From the NCBI RefSeq assembly GCF_005145025.1, contig NZ_CP039695.1:620001-684000 (forward strand): 64,000 bases of DNA, written 5' to 3'. Below, one piece after another: positions 38,175 through 47,103 of this stretch; within the stretch, counting starts at the first letter, position 1; each line of letters opens with the position of its first letter. The position numbers were made by a program, and so were the translations under genes. Origin of the DNA: Novosphingobium sp. EMRT-2 (GTDB lineage: Bacteria; Pseudomonadota; Alphaproteobacteria; Sphingomonadales; Sphingomonadaceae). Under the pieces are notes generated by a model. That model was not told where the DNA came from and searched no databases. It was given only the letters and a program-made list of their open reading frames with translations.

Positions 38175-38894
38175 ATGGCGCTGGAAGAAGTCCGCTACCA
38201 TCACGGCGACACCGCGCTCACCGGCTGGCTTGCCCGGCCGGCGGGGCCCGCGCGCGGGGCGATCGTGCTCTTTCCCACGATCATGAACGTGAACGCACCG
38301 ATGGAGCGGCGCGCGCAGATGCTGGCGGATGCCGGCTTCGTGGCGCTGATCGCGGACTTCTATGGCCAGCCGGTGGCCGACTTCGCCGCTTCGCACGCCC
38401 TGGCGGAGACCTTGCGCGCCGACGTGCGGCATTACCGCGACCGCATCGGCGCGGCAGTGGCCACGCTGCGCGCGCACGAGGCCGCCGCCGATCTGCCGAT
38501 CGGCGCTATCGGCTTCTGCATGGGCGGGCAGGCCGTGCTCGAACTGGTGCGTGACGGTGCGGATCTAGACGTCGTGGTCAGTTTCCACGGCATCCTGGCT
38601 ACCGGCCGCCCGGCACAGCCCGGCGACACGATCCGCCCCCGCATCCTGATCTGCCATGGCGACAAGGACCCGCTGGTGCCGCGCCCGCAAGTTCTGGCGT
38701 TCTGGGAGGAAATGGACGGCGTCCATGCCGACTGGCACTTCCATGCCTACGCCCACGCCAAGCACGGCTTCACCGATCCGGACAGTGACGCGCGCGGAAT
38801 CCCGGCCATCGGCTATGACGCCAGCGCGGACCGGCAGAGCTGGGCGGCAATGCTCTCGCTGCTCTCCGAAGTCTGGGGCGACCGGGCCGGTTGA
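38175..38894 (+). CDS. Dienelactone hydrolase family protein
   Basis: A 239-residue alpha/beta hydrolase. The catalytic triad reads Cys115 in GFCMGG, Asp165 in HGDKDPLV and His197 in AKHGFTDP. The active-site cysteine in place of serine is the mark of dienelactone hydrolases, which open lactone rings in chlorocatechol-type pathways. No catechol genes are nearby, so the substrate may differ. It starts 4 bp after cysK and ends the apparent operon. Confidence 0.9.
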   Translation: MALEEVRYHHGDTALTGWLARPAGPARGAIVLFPTIMNVNAPMERRAQMLADAGFVALIADFYGQPVADFAASHALAETLRADVRHYRDRIGAAVATLRAHEAAADLPIGAIGFCMGGQAVLELVRDGADLDVVVSFHGILATGRPAQPGDTIRPRILICHGDKDPLVPRPQVLAFWEEMDGVHADWHFHAYAHAKHGFTDPDSDARGIPAIGYDASADRQSWAAMLSLLSEVWGDRAG

Positions 38895-39013
38895 ACGCTG
38901 GCGCGGCCACTCGTGGCATTCGCAGACAGGTCAGCCTCCCGCTCTTTCACCATCTCCGGCATTTCGGCCGCCTCGTACGCGGCAGCGACCGGTCGTGGGC
39001 ATCGATTCATTTT

Positions 39014-39032
39014 AATGAGAATGACTTGCATT
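39014..39032. promoter_or_regulatory. Fur-box-like site
   Basis: AATGAGAATGACTTGCATT, read on the other strand, gives AATGCAAGTCATTCTCATT, close to the classic 19-bp Fur box form GATAATGATAATCATTATC and very close to the ATGCAAATGATTCTCATT sites common before siderophore receptors. It lies 61 bp upstream of the GTG start of a TonB-dependent receptor. Iron repression of this receptor is inferred. Confidence 0.6.
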
Positions 39033-39093
39033 ACTTGATTTCGGTTGATAACGCGCCTCTCGATCATCGCGAGCCAACCGGGGGACAAGTACG

Positions 39094-41247
39094 GTGTCGA
39101 TCAGTGCGAAGGCAGGTTTCACAGTTTCCGTTCTCACGCTTGCAGGGGGAACGCTATCGCTGCCGCAAGCGGCGTCCGCGGAAACCGGAGGTGAAGGCGA
39201 CGACACCCAGATCGTCGTGTCGGCCGCGCGCACGATCCTTCCGCCGAACGCCCTGCCCCTGACCGTCGAAGTGATCGACAAGGCTTCGCTGGAACAGCAG
39301 ATGGCCATATCCGGTTCGGTGACCGATGCCGTCGCCACGCTTATCCCGTCGTTTTCGCCGACGCGCCAAAAACTCTCCGGGGCGGGAGAAACGCTGCGCG
39401 GACGTTCGCCGCTCTATGCCATCAACGGCATTCCGCAATCCACGCCCCTGCGCGACGGCAGCCGTGACGGCTTCACCATCGATGGCTTCTTCGTCGATCG
39501 CGTGGAAGTGATTTACGGCTCGAACGCTTTGCAGGGCATCGGCGGCACCGGCGGCATCGTCAACCAGGTGACGGTCGGCGCGCCCCAGGCCGATGGGCTT
39601 GGCGGGCGAATGCTGGTGCAGGGAACCAGCGGCGATGGCTTTGAAAGCGATGGCTTCGGCGGCAAGGTTGCCGGGCTGCTGCAATACAAGGCGGGCCGGT
39701 TCGACGCGACGGTGGGCGCCGCCTACGACAAGCGCGGCGTGTTCTATGACGGCAAGGGGCGCCGCAACGGCATCAACCTGACGCAAGGCGAAACGCAGGA
39801 TTCGCGCACGCTCTCGCTGTTCGGCCGGTTCGGCTATGCGCTGTCCTCCACCGGCCGGATCGACCTGATCGCCAGCCGCTACGAACTGAAGGGCGATGGC
39901 GACTACGTGGCCGTGCAGGGCAACCGCGCCACCGGCCTGCCGACCAGCGCCACGCCCGGCACGCCCCCTGGCAAGCCTGCCGCCAACCGCACGGAAAGCG
40001 TGGCGCTGTCGATCACCGACACAGCGCTGTGGGGCGGCAACTTCGTCAGCCAGGTGTTCTTCAACCGCAGCCGCGATACCTTCGGCGGCGAGCCTACCCC
40101 GCAGGCGACGTTCCAGGACGCGCTGATCGCGCCGGTCGGCACCCTGTTCGACCAGTCGCAGAACCGGTCGCGCAAGATCGGCGGCAAGATCAGCTACGAA
40201 CGGCCGGTGCCCGGCTTCGAGGCGCTGACCGCGATCGTCGGTTTCGATGCCCTGTGGGACAAGACCGAACAGCGCCTGATCGCCACCAACCGCGTCTGGG
40301 TGCCGCCCACCGATTTCCGCAGCTTCGCGCCGTTCGGCCAACTCAACCTGAAGCTGCTGGATGGCAAGCTGCGGCTGGCGGGCGGCGTCCGCTACGAGGA
40401 TGTGCGGATCACTATCGACGATTTCACCACGCTCGCCACCTCCAACCGCACGTTCGTGAAAGGCGGCAGCCCGCGCTTTTCCGATGCGCTGTTCAACGGC
40501 GGCGTGATCGTCGAACCCTGGCCCGGCATCCGCGCCTATGCCAGCTATGCCGAAGGCTTCACCGTGCCCGATGTCGGGCGCGTTACCCGCGCCATCAACA
40601 AGCCGGGAATCGCGATCGACACTTATCTCAACATCAGGCCGATCGTGTCCAACAACCGGGAGATCGGGATCGAGGTAAAGCGCGGGCCGCTGGATGGCAG
40701 CGTCACCTACTTCTGGTCGACCAGCAAGGAGGGCCAGCTCCTCGTCCAGCGGCCGGACGGGATCTTCGACGTGCAGCGCCAGCGCGTCGAAATCCAGGGG
40801 CTGGAGCTGAATCTTGGCGTGCAGATGCCGATCGACGGGCTGAAGCTGGCGCTGGGTTACGCGCACCTGATCGGCCGGTCGGATACCAACAACGACGGCA
40901 GGGTCGACAGCGATCTGGATGGCGCCAACATCTCGCCCGACCGCCTGAACCTGGCCGCCAGCTACGCGCGCGGCCCGATCAGCGCGCGGGTACAGACCCA
41001 GGTCTATTTCGCCCGCACCTTCAAGGGCCTTGCGCGCGATCCCCGCAACGATTTCGGCGGCTATACCCTGACCGACGCCAGCCTGCGCTATCAGACCGCG
41101 ATCGGCGGATGGACGCTGAGCGTGCAGAACCTGTTCGACAAGCAGTACATCGACTACGCGAGCGATACTACGCGCCCGACCGACAACTTCTTTTACTTCG
41201 CCGGGCGCGGGCGCGCCTTGACGCTGGGCTGGGACTACCGGTTCTGA
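39094..41247 (+). CDS. TonB-dependent siderophore-type receptor
   Basis: A 717-residue outer-membrane receptor starting at GTG 39094, with GGGGGA upstream. It has a signal peptide ending QAASA, a TonB box (TQIVVSAAR), a plug (about 45-165; ETLRGRSPLYAINGIPQ; VEVIYGSNALQGIGGTGGIVN) and a barrel ending LTLGWDYRF with the terminal Phe needed for assembly. The plug resembles siderophore receptors of the FecA/FhuA class. With the Fur-like box upstream and a PepSY membrane protein 4 bp downstream, it likely imports a ferric chelate whose iron is reduced at the inner membrane. The chelate is unknown. Confidence 0.88.
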   Translation: MSISAKAGFTVSVLTLAGGTLSLPQAASAETGGEGDDTQIVVSAARTILPPNALPLTVEVIDKASLEQQMAISGSVTDAVATLIPSFSPTRQKLSGAGETLRGRSPLYAINGIPQSTPLRDGSRDGFTIDGFFVDRVEVIYGSNALQGIGGTGGIVNQVTVGAPQADGLGGRMLVQGTSGDGFESDGFGGKVAGLLQYKAGRFDATVGAAYDKRGVFYDGKGRRNGINLTQGETQDSRTLSLFGRFGYALSSTGRIDLIASRYELKGDGDYVAVQGNRATGLPTSATPGTPPGKPAANRTESVALSITDTALWGGNFVSQVFFNRSRDTFGGEPTPQATFQDALIAPVGTLFDQSQNRSRKIGGKISYERPVPGFEALTAIVGFDALWDKTEQRLIATNRVWVPPTDFRSFAPFGQLNLKLLDGKLRLAGGVRYEDVRITIDDFTTLATSNRTFVKGGSPRFSDALFNGGVIVEPWPGIRAYASYAEGFTVPDVGRVTRAINKPGIAIDTYLNIRPIVSNNREIGIEVKRGPLDGSVTYFWSTSKEGQLLVQRPDGIFDVQRQRVEIQGLELNLGVQMPIDGLKLALGYAHLIGRSDTNNDGRVDSDLDGANISPDRLNLAASYARGPISARVQTQVYFARTFKGLARDPRNDFGGYTLTDASLRYQTAIGGWTLSVQNLFDKQYIDYASDTTRPTDNFFYFAGRGRALTLGWDYRF

Positions 41248-41251
41248 CCGG

Positions 41252-42301
41252 GTGAAGTGGCTCGATCTTCTCCACCGCTGGACCGGTGGCCTGCTCGGCC
41301 TGGTGCTGGCCGTGCTTGGCCTGTCGGGCGCGATCCTGGTCCACAAGGAGGACTGGATCGCCCTCCCCCATACGGGCGACGTACTGGTTGCCGATCCGGC
41401 GCGGATTGCAATGGCAACCGAACGGCTCCTGCCGGCACCGCGCGGCGGAGAGGCGCTGATCTACGCCAGCGAACGGTTCGGGCTGATCCAATTGCGCGCC
41501 CCCGGCGATGCCGGCGCCTATGCCGATCAGTCGGGGCATATCGTCGCGCGGTGGGACAGCCAGTGGCAGCGACCCGAACTCTGGCTGTTCGATCTGCACC
41601 ACCACCTGTTCTCCGGGGATGCCGGCGAAACCGTGATCGGCATCGCGGGGCTGGCCGGCGTGTTCTTCGTCGTCTCCGGTACGATCCTGTGGTGGCGGAC
41701 ACGCCGCACGTTCCGCTGGCGGCTGCTGCCTTCGCGCCTGTCGCGCCCCGCGATCCTGTGGCATCACCGCGATCTGGGCATCGTGATCGCGCCTTTGCTG
41801 CTGCTGGTGACGCTGACAGGAACGATGATGGTGTTCCGGCCCGTCGCCGGACTGGTGCTCTGGCCCTTCTCCCCGCCCTCCGTGATCGAGGCGTCCCTGA
41901 AACCGCCCAGGCTCGCCAGCGGACCTCTCGCCGCGCGACCGGACTGGCGGGCAATGATCGAACAGGCGCAAGCCCGGTTCCCCGACGCGCGCCTGCGCAT
42001 CCTCTCCCTGCCCCGCAAACCCGGCGATCCCGTCGCGATCCGCATGAAGCGGGCGGACGAATGGCTACCCAACGGCCGGTCGATGGTGTGGTTCGACGCC
42101 GGGACGGGCCGCATGCTGGGCTCTCGCGACGCACTGGACCTGCCCGCCGGAGCGCGGATGTTCAATCAGGTGTACCCGCTGCACGCCGCCAAGGTCGGCG
42201 GCCTTGCCTACCGCCTTCTCATGACCCTTGTGGGGCTGGGCCTGGCACTGCTGGGTAGCCTTACTGTGTGGACGTTCTGGTTCCGGAAGAAGGCGCGCTA
42301 G
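41252..42301 (+). CDS. PepSY-associated membrane protein, putative ferric reductase
   Basis: A 349-residue inner-membrane protein with about four membrane helices: near residues 8-28 (GLLGLVLAVLGLSGAIL), 125-150 (VIGIAGLAGVFFVVSGTILWW), 175-200 and a C-terminal one. Between them are PepSY-like periplasmic domains. Conserved histidines (DLHHHLFSG and WHHRDLG) are placed as haem ligands, as in siderophore-uptake ferric reductases of this family. It starts GTG 41252, 4 bp after the receptor. Its stop overlaps the convergent CoA-transferase stop by three bases. A role in reducing ferric siderophore is inferred. Confidence 0.82.
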   Translation: MKWLDLLHRWTGGLLGLVLAVLGLSGAILVHKEDWIALPHTGDVLVADPARIAMATERLLPAPRGGEALIYASERFGLIQLRAPGDAGAYADQSGHIVARWDSQWQRPELWLFDLHHHLFSGDAGETVIGIAGLAGVFFVVSGTILWWRTRRTFRWRLLPSRLSRPAILWHHRDLGIVIAPLLLLVTLTGTMMVFRPVAGLVLWPFSPPSVIEASLKPPRLASGPLAARPDWRAMIEQAQARFPDARLRILSLPRKPGDPVAIRMKRADEWLPNGRSMVWFDAGTGRMLGSRDALDLPAGARMFNQVYPLHAAKVGGLAYRLLMTLVGLGLALLGSLTVWTFWFRKKAR

Positions 42302-42939
42302 GCAGCCATGCGCAGCCGCACGCCCGTCAGCGCCTGCAGGGCATCAAGCGTAAGCCCGTCGATCATCTCCACGACCGAGGCGCCTTCCGGCCCCACATCG
42401 AACACGGCATGGTCGGTATAGATGCGCGATACGCACGCTAGCCCGGTGAGCGGATAGCTGCACGCCTCGACCAGCTTGCTTTGCCCCTCGCGCGTCATCA
42501 GGTCCATCATCACGAACGTGCGCTTGGCGCCGATGGCGAGGTCCATGGCCCCGCCCACCGCCGGGATCGCCCCCGGCGCGCCGGTGTGCCAGTTGGCCAG
42601 ATCGCCGTGCACCGAAACCTGGAACGCGCCCAGCACGCAGATGTCGATGTGCCCGCCGCGCATCATCGCGAAGCTGTCGGCATGGTGGAAGAACGCGCCG
42701 CCCGCCAGCAGCGTGACCGGCTGCTTGCCCGCGTTGATCAGTTCCGGGTCCTCGTCGCCCGCGGCTGGCGCCGGCCCCATGCCGAGCAACCCGTTCTCGC
42801 TCTGGAGGATCACCTCCCGGTCGACCGGGAGGAAATCGGCCACGCGGGTCGGCAGGCCGATGCCGAGATTGACGTAGGCCCCTTCGGGAATGTCGCGGGC
42901 CACCCGGGCGGCCATCGCATCGCGGTCGAGACGCTTCAT
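42298..42939 (-). CDS. 3-oxoacid CoA-transferase, subunit B
   Basis: A 213-residue family I CoA-transferase beta subunit. The catalytic glutamate is Glu48 in QSENGLLGMG. Other landmarks are YVNLGIGLPT, MMRGGHIDICVLGAFQV and GAMDLAIGAKR. It forms a heterodimer or heterotetramer with the subunit encoded 16 bp upstream. Candidates are 3-oxoadipate:succinyl-CoA transferase (PcaJ) or succinyl-CoA:3-ketoacid transferase (ScoB). The divergent IclR gene of the PcaR/PobR type favours the first. The start ATG 42937-42939 follows GGAAGGAAA. Confidence 0.9.
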   Translation of the reverse strand: MKRLDRDAMAARVARDIPEGAYVNLGIGLPTRVADFLPVDREVILQSENGLLGMGPAPAAGDEDPELINAGKQPVTLLAGGAFFHHADSFAMMRGGHIDICVLGAFQVSVHGDLANWHTGAPGAIPAVGGAMDLAIGAKRTFVMMDLMTREGQSKLVEACSYPLTGLACVSRIYTDHAVFDVGPEGASVVEMIDGLTLDALQALTGVRLRMAA

Positions 42940-42955
42940 GCTGGTTTCCTTCCGT

Positions 42956-43645
42956 TCAGGCCGCGCGCGCGACAGAGGCCCCAAGCGCAACGACACGCTG
43001 GACGAAGATCCCCGGCGTCACCACCGTTTCCGGGTCCAGCGATCCCAGCGGCACGATCTCGTCGACCTGGACGATCGCGGTACGCGCCGCCATCGCCATG
43101 ATCGGGCCGAAGTTGCGCGCGGTCTTGCGATAGACGAGGTTGCCCCAGCGATCGGCGCGGTGCGCCTTGATCAGCGCGAAATCGGCGTGGATTGGATATT
43201 CCAGCACGTAGTCGCGCCCGTCGATCCGGCGCGTTTCCTTGCCTTCGGCCAGCAGCGTGCCATAGCCGGTGGGCGTGAAGATCGCGCCCAGCCCGGCCCC
43301 GGCCGCCTGTATCCGCGCGGCAAGGTTGCCCTGCGGCACCAGTTCCAGCTCGATTTCCCCGGCACGATACCGCGCGTCGAAATGATGCGAATCCGACTGA
43401 CGCGGGAACGAGCAGATGATCTTGCGCACGCGCCCGGCCTTAATCAGCGCGGCCACCCCGGTCTCGCCATTGCCAGCGTTGTTGTTGATGATGGTAAGGT
43501 CGCCCACGCCACGATCGATCAGCGCCTCGATCAGTTCGTCCGGCATGCCGGCCGTGCCGAACCCGCCGATCATCACCGACGCGCCATCGGCGATATCGGC
43601 CACCGCCGCGCGCACCGAAGCCACAGACTTGTCGATCACCGCCAT
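42956..43645 (-). CDS. 3-oxoacid CoA-transferase, subunit A
   Basis: A 229-residue alpha subunit (PcaI/ScoA type) with MIGGFGTAGMPDELIEAL, NNNAGNGETG and QGNLAARIQAAGAG, the CoA-binding landmarks. It pairs with the B subunit encoded just downstream and transfers CoA from succinyl-CoA to a 3-oxoacid such as 3-oxoadipate in aromatic degradation. The ATG at 43645 is the conserved start (MAVIDKSVASV); upstream in-frame ATGs at 43675 and 43711 run into the promoter. The gene faces away from the truncated IclR regulator that probably controlled it. Confidence 0.9.
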   Translation of the reverse strand: MAVIDKSVASVRAAVADIADGASVMIGGFGTAGMPDELIEALIDRGVGDLTIINNNAGNGETGVAALIKAGRVRKIICSFPRQSDSHHFDARYRAGEIELELVPQGNLAARIQAAGAGLGAIFTPTGYGTLLAEGKETRRIDGRDYVLEYPIHADFALIKAHRADRWGNLVYRKTARNFGPIMAMAARTAIVQVDEIVPLGSLDPETVVTPGIFVQRVVALGASVARAA

Positions 43646-43712
43646 TCTCCCGAAGCGCGTGCCCCGGCACGCCATGGATAGCACTTCGTGCCCTCTTGCA
43701 TCTTGAGTCAAC

Positions 43713-43744
43713 CGATAAACGGTATATTGTACGATTATCGTTTA
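43713..43744. promoter_or_regulatory. Inverted-repeat operator between CoA-transferase and iclR
   Basis: CGATAA at 43713-43718 and TTATCG at 43735-43740 form a perfect inverted repeat with a 16-bp spacer; TAAACG and CGTTTA form an overlapping pair. The site is AT-rich and sits in the 117-bp divergent promoter region, 23 bp before the iclR start. IclR-family regulators bind palindromes in such gaps, so this is a likely operator, now perhaps orphaned because the regulator is truncated. Confidence 0.5.
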
Positions 43745-43762
43745 AAAATCGGGAGCAGCCGC

Positions 43763-44362
43763 GTGGAAACGCCGCAGGAGAACGATCCGGATTTCATGAT
43801 GTCGCTGGCGCGCGGGTTGGCGGTGCTGCGCTGCTTCGCCGACGAACAGCGGCCGATGACCATCGCCCAGGCGAGTCGCCTGACCGGGCTGAGCCGCCCG
43901 GCGGTCCGGCGCTGCCTGCACACGCTGGTCAGCCTGGGCTATGCCGCGCGCGACGAGAGTCGCTACACGCTGCGCCCGAAAGCGCTGGCGCTGGGCTACG
44001 CCTATCTGTCGTCCAACACGCTCGCCCAGCGCGCACAGCCCCTGCTCGACCGGTTGCGCGATGACATCCATGAATCCTGTTCGCTGGGCGTGCTGGAGGA
44101 AGGCGAGGTCTATTACGTCGCCCGTGCCGAAACGAGCCGCATCATGTCGATCTCGCTGCGCGTGGGCAGCCGCCTGCCGCTCTATGCCACGTCGATGGGG
44201 CGCGTCCTGCTCGCCGCCCTGCCCCGCGCGGAACAGGAGGCCTATCTGCGCACGACCGCGATCACCCCACTGACCAGCCGCACGCAGACCGATCCGGCCA
44301 CGCTGCTAGAGACGCTCGGTGCGTGGCGACAACTACGATGGCCGGTTGAGCGGCAACTATGA
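43763..44362 (+). pseudogene. IclR-family regulator, 3' end lost at an IS21 element
   Basis: From GTG 43763 the frame gives an N-terminal winged HTH (LARGLAVLRCFADEQRPMTIAQASRLTGLSRPAVRRCLHTL as landmark) and most of the IclR effector domain (VYYVARAETSRIMSISLRVGSRLPLYATSMGRVLLAALP). It resembles PcaR/PobR regulators. Native sequence stops at 44319, about residue 185 of an expected 250-260; the last residues to the stop at 44362 come from the insertion element. No matching 3' piece was found on the far side of the element or elsewhere in this window. The regulator is probably inactive, which could leave the CoA-transferase genes unregulated. Confidence 0.85.
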
Positions 44363-44535
44363 TGGCCGGTAGGATCGGTTGTCTGGGCTGATCGTAGGGA
44401 GGGGCGTAGCCCCGACCGGAGAGCGGACCAGACAACCGGTGGCGATCTTTTTCCCCTTCTTTCGGGGGGGCTGATCGGGGCTGTGGCGGGCGGTGGTATC
44501 GGAACACTCATCGAACAACGAGCGATGGGTTTGCG

Positions 44536-46041
44536 ATGCCGGGCCACCACATTTCCGATCAGCAGGTATTTCTCTTCATGACCCATCGTCGCCAACACAC
44601 CCAGGCCGTCGCGGCTGCCAAGGCCGGTATCAGCGAGCGCAGCGCACGCCGGATCGAGAACGATCCGCAGCTTCCGTCCCAGAAGAAGAAGGAGCGCCAC
44701 TGGCGCACCCGCGCCGATCCGCTCGAGCCATTCTGGCCACGCGTCGAGGAGTTGCTCCAGATCGACGGTATCATTGCCGTCACGGTCTTCGAGACGCTCC
44801 AGGACGAGTTCGGCGAGGATGCTGTTCCCGATGCGATACGACGAACACTTGAACGCCGGATCGCCCGCTGGCGGGCACTGCACGGCGGCGAGAAGGAGAT
44901 CTTCTTCCCGCAGCATCATGAGCCCGGTCGGCAGGGCCTGTCGGATTTCACGGTATGCGACAGTCTCAAGGTCACCGTTGCCGGCGAGACCCTGGCCTAT
45001 CGCCTTTACCACTTCCGCTTGGCGGCGAGTGGCTGGGAGCATGCGGCTGTCGTGCTGGGCGGGGAGAGCTTTGCCGCCCTTTCGGAGCACCTGCAGGATG
45101 CCTTGTGGAAGCTGGGCGGCGCGCCGGCCGAACACCGCAGCGATTCCCTGTCAGCCGCCTACAAAAACCTCGACGCCGATGCGCAGCGGGATTTTACCCG
45201 AAGCTATGACGAGCTGTGCCGTCATTACGGCATGCTCGCTACCCGCAACAACCGCGGCGAGGCGCACGAGAACGGATCGATCGAAGGTCCCCATGCCCAT
45301 CTCAAGCGACGGCTCGATCAGGCCTTACGCCGGCGGGGAAGCCGCGATTTCGTCAGCATCGAGGCCTGGCGCGAGTTCGTTGAGGCGCAGGTCGCCAGAC
45401 AGAACCGGCGGCATGCTGCGCACATCGATGCAGAACGCAGGGTACTCAAGGCGCTGCCCGCAAGGCGAACCACCGATTTCGCCATGGTCACCGTCGATGT
45501 CACCCGCAACGGCACCGTCGCCATCGATCGGGTTACCTATTCGGTGCCTTCCCGCCTCGTCGGACGGCGCCTCAACGCGCATCTCTTTGACGATCGCATT
45601 GAGCTCTTCCTCGGTCCGGACAGGGTAATGTCCACGCCGCGTGTGCGGATCAGCCATCCCCACCGGGGGCACAGCATCGATTTCCGGCACATGATCGGTA
45701 ACCTGCGCCGCAAGCCTGGTGCGCTGCGCAACCTCGTCTACCGCGAAGCCCTGTTCCCCGATCACGCCTACCGGCGGGCCTGGCAAGCCTTCGATGCCCA
45801 ACTCGATGGACGGCAGGCCTGCCGCGATGCCGTCGCGCTGCTCGATATCGCCGCCAGGGGCGACTGTGTCGACGTGCTGGCCCGGCGGATCGATGAGGCA
45901 CTCGACAGAGGGCGCTTGCCCGATGTCGATGCGCTCAGGGACGAGTTCCTGCCAACCGCAAGATCGCAGCGCGATGTCACTATCCCGCCTCCCGATCTGC
46001 ACAGCTACAACAGCTTGATCGCCAGCGGGGAGGTGTACTGA
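44536..46041 (+). CDS. istA: IS21-family transposase IstA
   Basis: A 501-residue DDE transposase. The N-terminal HTH (QHTQAVAAAKAGISERSARRIE) binds the element ends. The catalytic core has the aspartates in LSDFTVCDS and RSDSLSAAY and the glutamate in AHENGSIEGPH. The C-terminal beta-barrel (VTRNGTVAIDRVTYSVPSRLVGRRL) is typical. It cuts and joins the element with IstB. The istB start overlaps the istA stop (TGATG). The ORF is intact. Confidence 0.95.
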   Translation: MPGHHISDQQVFLFMTHRRQHTQAVAAAKAGISERSARRIENDPQLPSQKKKERHWRTRADPLEPFWPRVEELLQIDGIIAVTVFETLQDEFGEDAVPDAIRRTLERRIARWRALHGGEKEIFFPQHHEPGRQGLSDFTVCDSLKVTVAGETLAYRLYHFRLAASGWEHAAVVLGGESFAALSEHLQDALWKLGGAPAEHRSDSLSAAYKNLDADAQRDFTRSYDELCRHYGMLATRNNRGEAHENGSIEGPHAHLKRRLDQALRRRGSRDFVSIEAWREFVEAQVARQNRRHAAHIDAERRVLKALPARRTTDFAMVTVDVTRNGTVAIDRVTYSVPSRLVGRRLNAHLFDDRIELFLGPDRVMSTPRVRISHPHRGHSIDFRHMIGNLRRKPGALRNLVYREALFPDHAYRRAWQAFDAQLDGRQACRDAVALLDIAARGDCVDVLARRIDEALDRGRLPDVDALRDEFLPTARSQRDVTIPPPDLHSYNSLIASGEVY

Positions 46042-46850
46042 TGACCCGCACCAAGGACCAGGCCGCCGCCGTGCTGCCTACCCTGCTCAAGGCCTTGCGC
46101 CTGCCGAGTATCAACCGCAACTGGAAGCGCCTCACCGACACCGCCGATCGCGATGGCTGGCCGGCCGCCAACCTGCTGGCCTCGCTTCTCGAGATCGAGA
46201 TGGCCGATCGCTCCTCCCGGCGCATCCAGCGCCATCGCGACCAGTCCGGCTTGCCCGCAGGCAAGACCTTCGCCACCTTCGATTTCGACGCAGCCCCCGG
46301 CATCCGCAAACCGCACCTCTTGTCCCTCGCCGCCGGTGACGACTGGATCGAGAGCGGCGGCAACCTGCTGCTGTTCGGCCAGAGCGGGACCGGCAAGACG
46401 CACGCAGTTGCTGCCATTGGTCATGCCCTCATCGACACGGGGCGGCGCGTCCTGTTCTGCTCCACCACCGACATGGTCCAGAAGCTCCAGTCCGCGCGCC
46501 GCGACCTCAGCCTACCCGCCATGCTCGACAAGCTCGACAAGTTCGATCTCATCGTGCTCGACGATCTGTCCTACGTCCGCAAGGACCAGGTCGAGACCAG
46601 CGCCTTGTTCGAGCTCATCGCCCACCGCTACGAACGCCACTCGCTCGCCATTACCGCCAACCAGCCATTTTCGGCATGGGACAACGTCTTCCCTGATCCC
46701 GCTATGACTGTCGCCGCGATCGACCGCCTCGTGCACCACTCGATCATCATCGAGATGAACGGCGAAAGCTACCGCAAACGTTCCGCCGTCGCCCGTATCA
46801 ACGCCGGCGATTACGACCCGCCGAATGGCGCCCCGGACCGGCCATCATAA
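46041..46850 (+). CDS. istB: IS21-family helper ATPase IstB
   Basis: A 269-residue AAA+ ATPase with Walker A GQSGTGKT near residue 113, Walker B LIVLDDLSYV and the sensor region SLAITANQPFSAWDNVF. IstB assembles on target DNA and activates IstA. The ORF is intact and overlaps istA, so copy 1 could still be active. Confidence 0.95.
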   Translation: MTRTKDQAAAVLPTLLKALRLPSINRNWKRLTDTADRDGWPAANLLASLLEIEMADRSSRRIQRHRDQSGLPAGKTFATFDFDAAPGIRKPHLLSLAAGDDWIESGGNLLLFGQSGTGKTHAVAAIGHALIDTGRRVLFCSTTDMVQKLQSARRDLSLPAMLDKLDKFDLIVLDDLSYVRKDQVETSALFELIAHRYERHSLAITANQPFSAWDNVFPDPAMTVAAIDRLVHHSIIIEMNGESYRKRSAVARINAGDYDPPNGAPDRPS

Positions 46851-47103
46851 TTGTCGCTGGCTTCGCGCTCGGGAGCACCCTTGCTGAGGCAACGGGTAAT
46901 TGTCGCCAGCGGCAATTACATGCCAACCATCCCATGCGCTTCAGACCCTCGCTTCCGGCCAGCGTCAGCGACAATTACCCAGCGTCGTAATTGTCGCTCG
47001 ACGGTTGCTCCCCGCAACAGCAAATGGTAGCCAGAATTCACCAACCGGCGCGGCCACCTATCGGCCATCATAATTGACGCCGACCGGACTCCGTAATCGT
47101 CGC
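46838..47103. repeat. Subterminal repeat array of IS21 copy 1
   Basis: The motif TAATTGTCGC or its reverse complement occurs at least six times between the istB stop and the right end (near 46850, 46906, 46968, 46985, 47069 and 47095), some with the longer CGGCCATCATAATTG. Two matching copies lie at the left end (44323 and 44348). These are the expected IstA binding sites. The 259 bp after istB hold nothing else that I can see. Confidence 0.75.

Noticed and set aside
46838..47103. CRISPR-like array downstream of istB
   Set aside because: The repeated words are about 10 bp, occur in both orientations and at irregular spacing, as expected for IstA binding sites.
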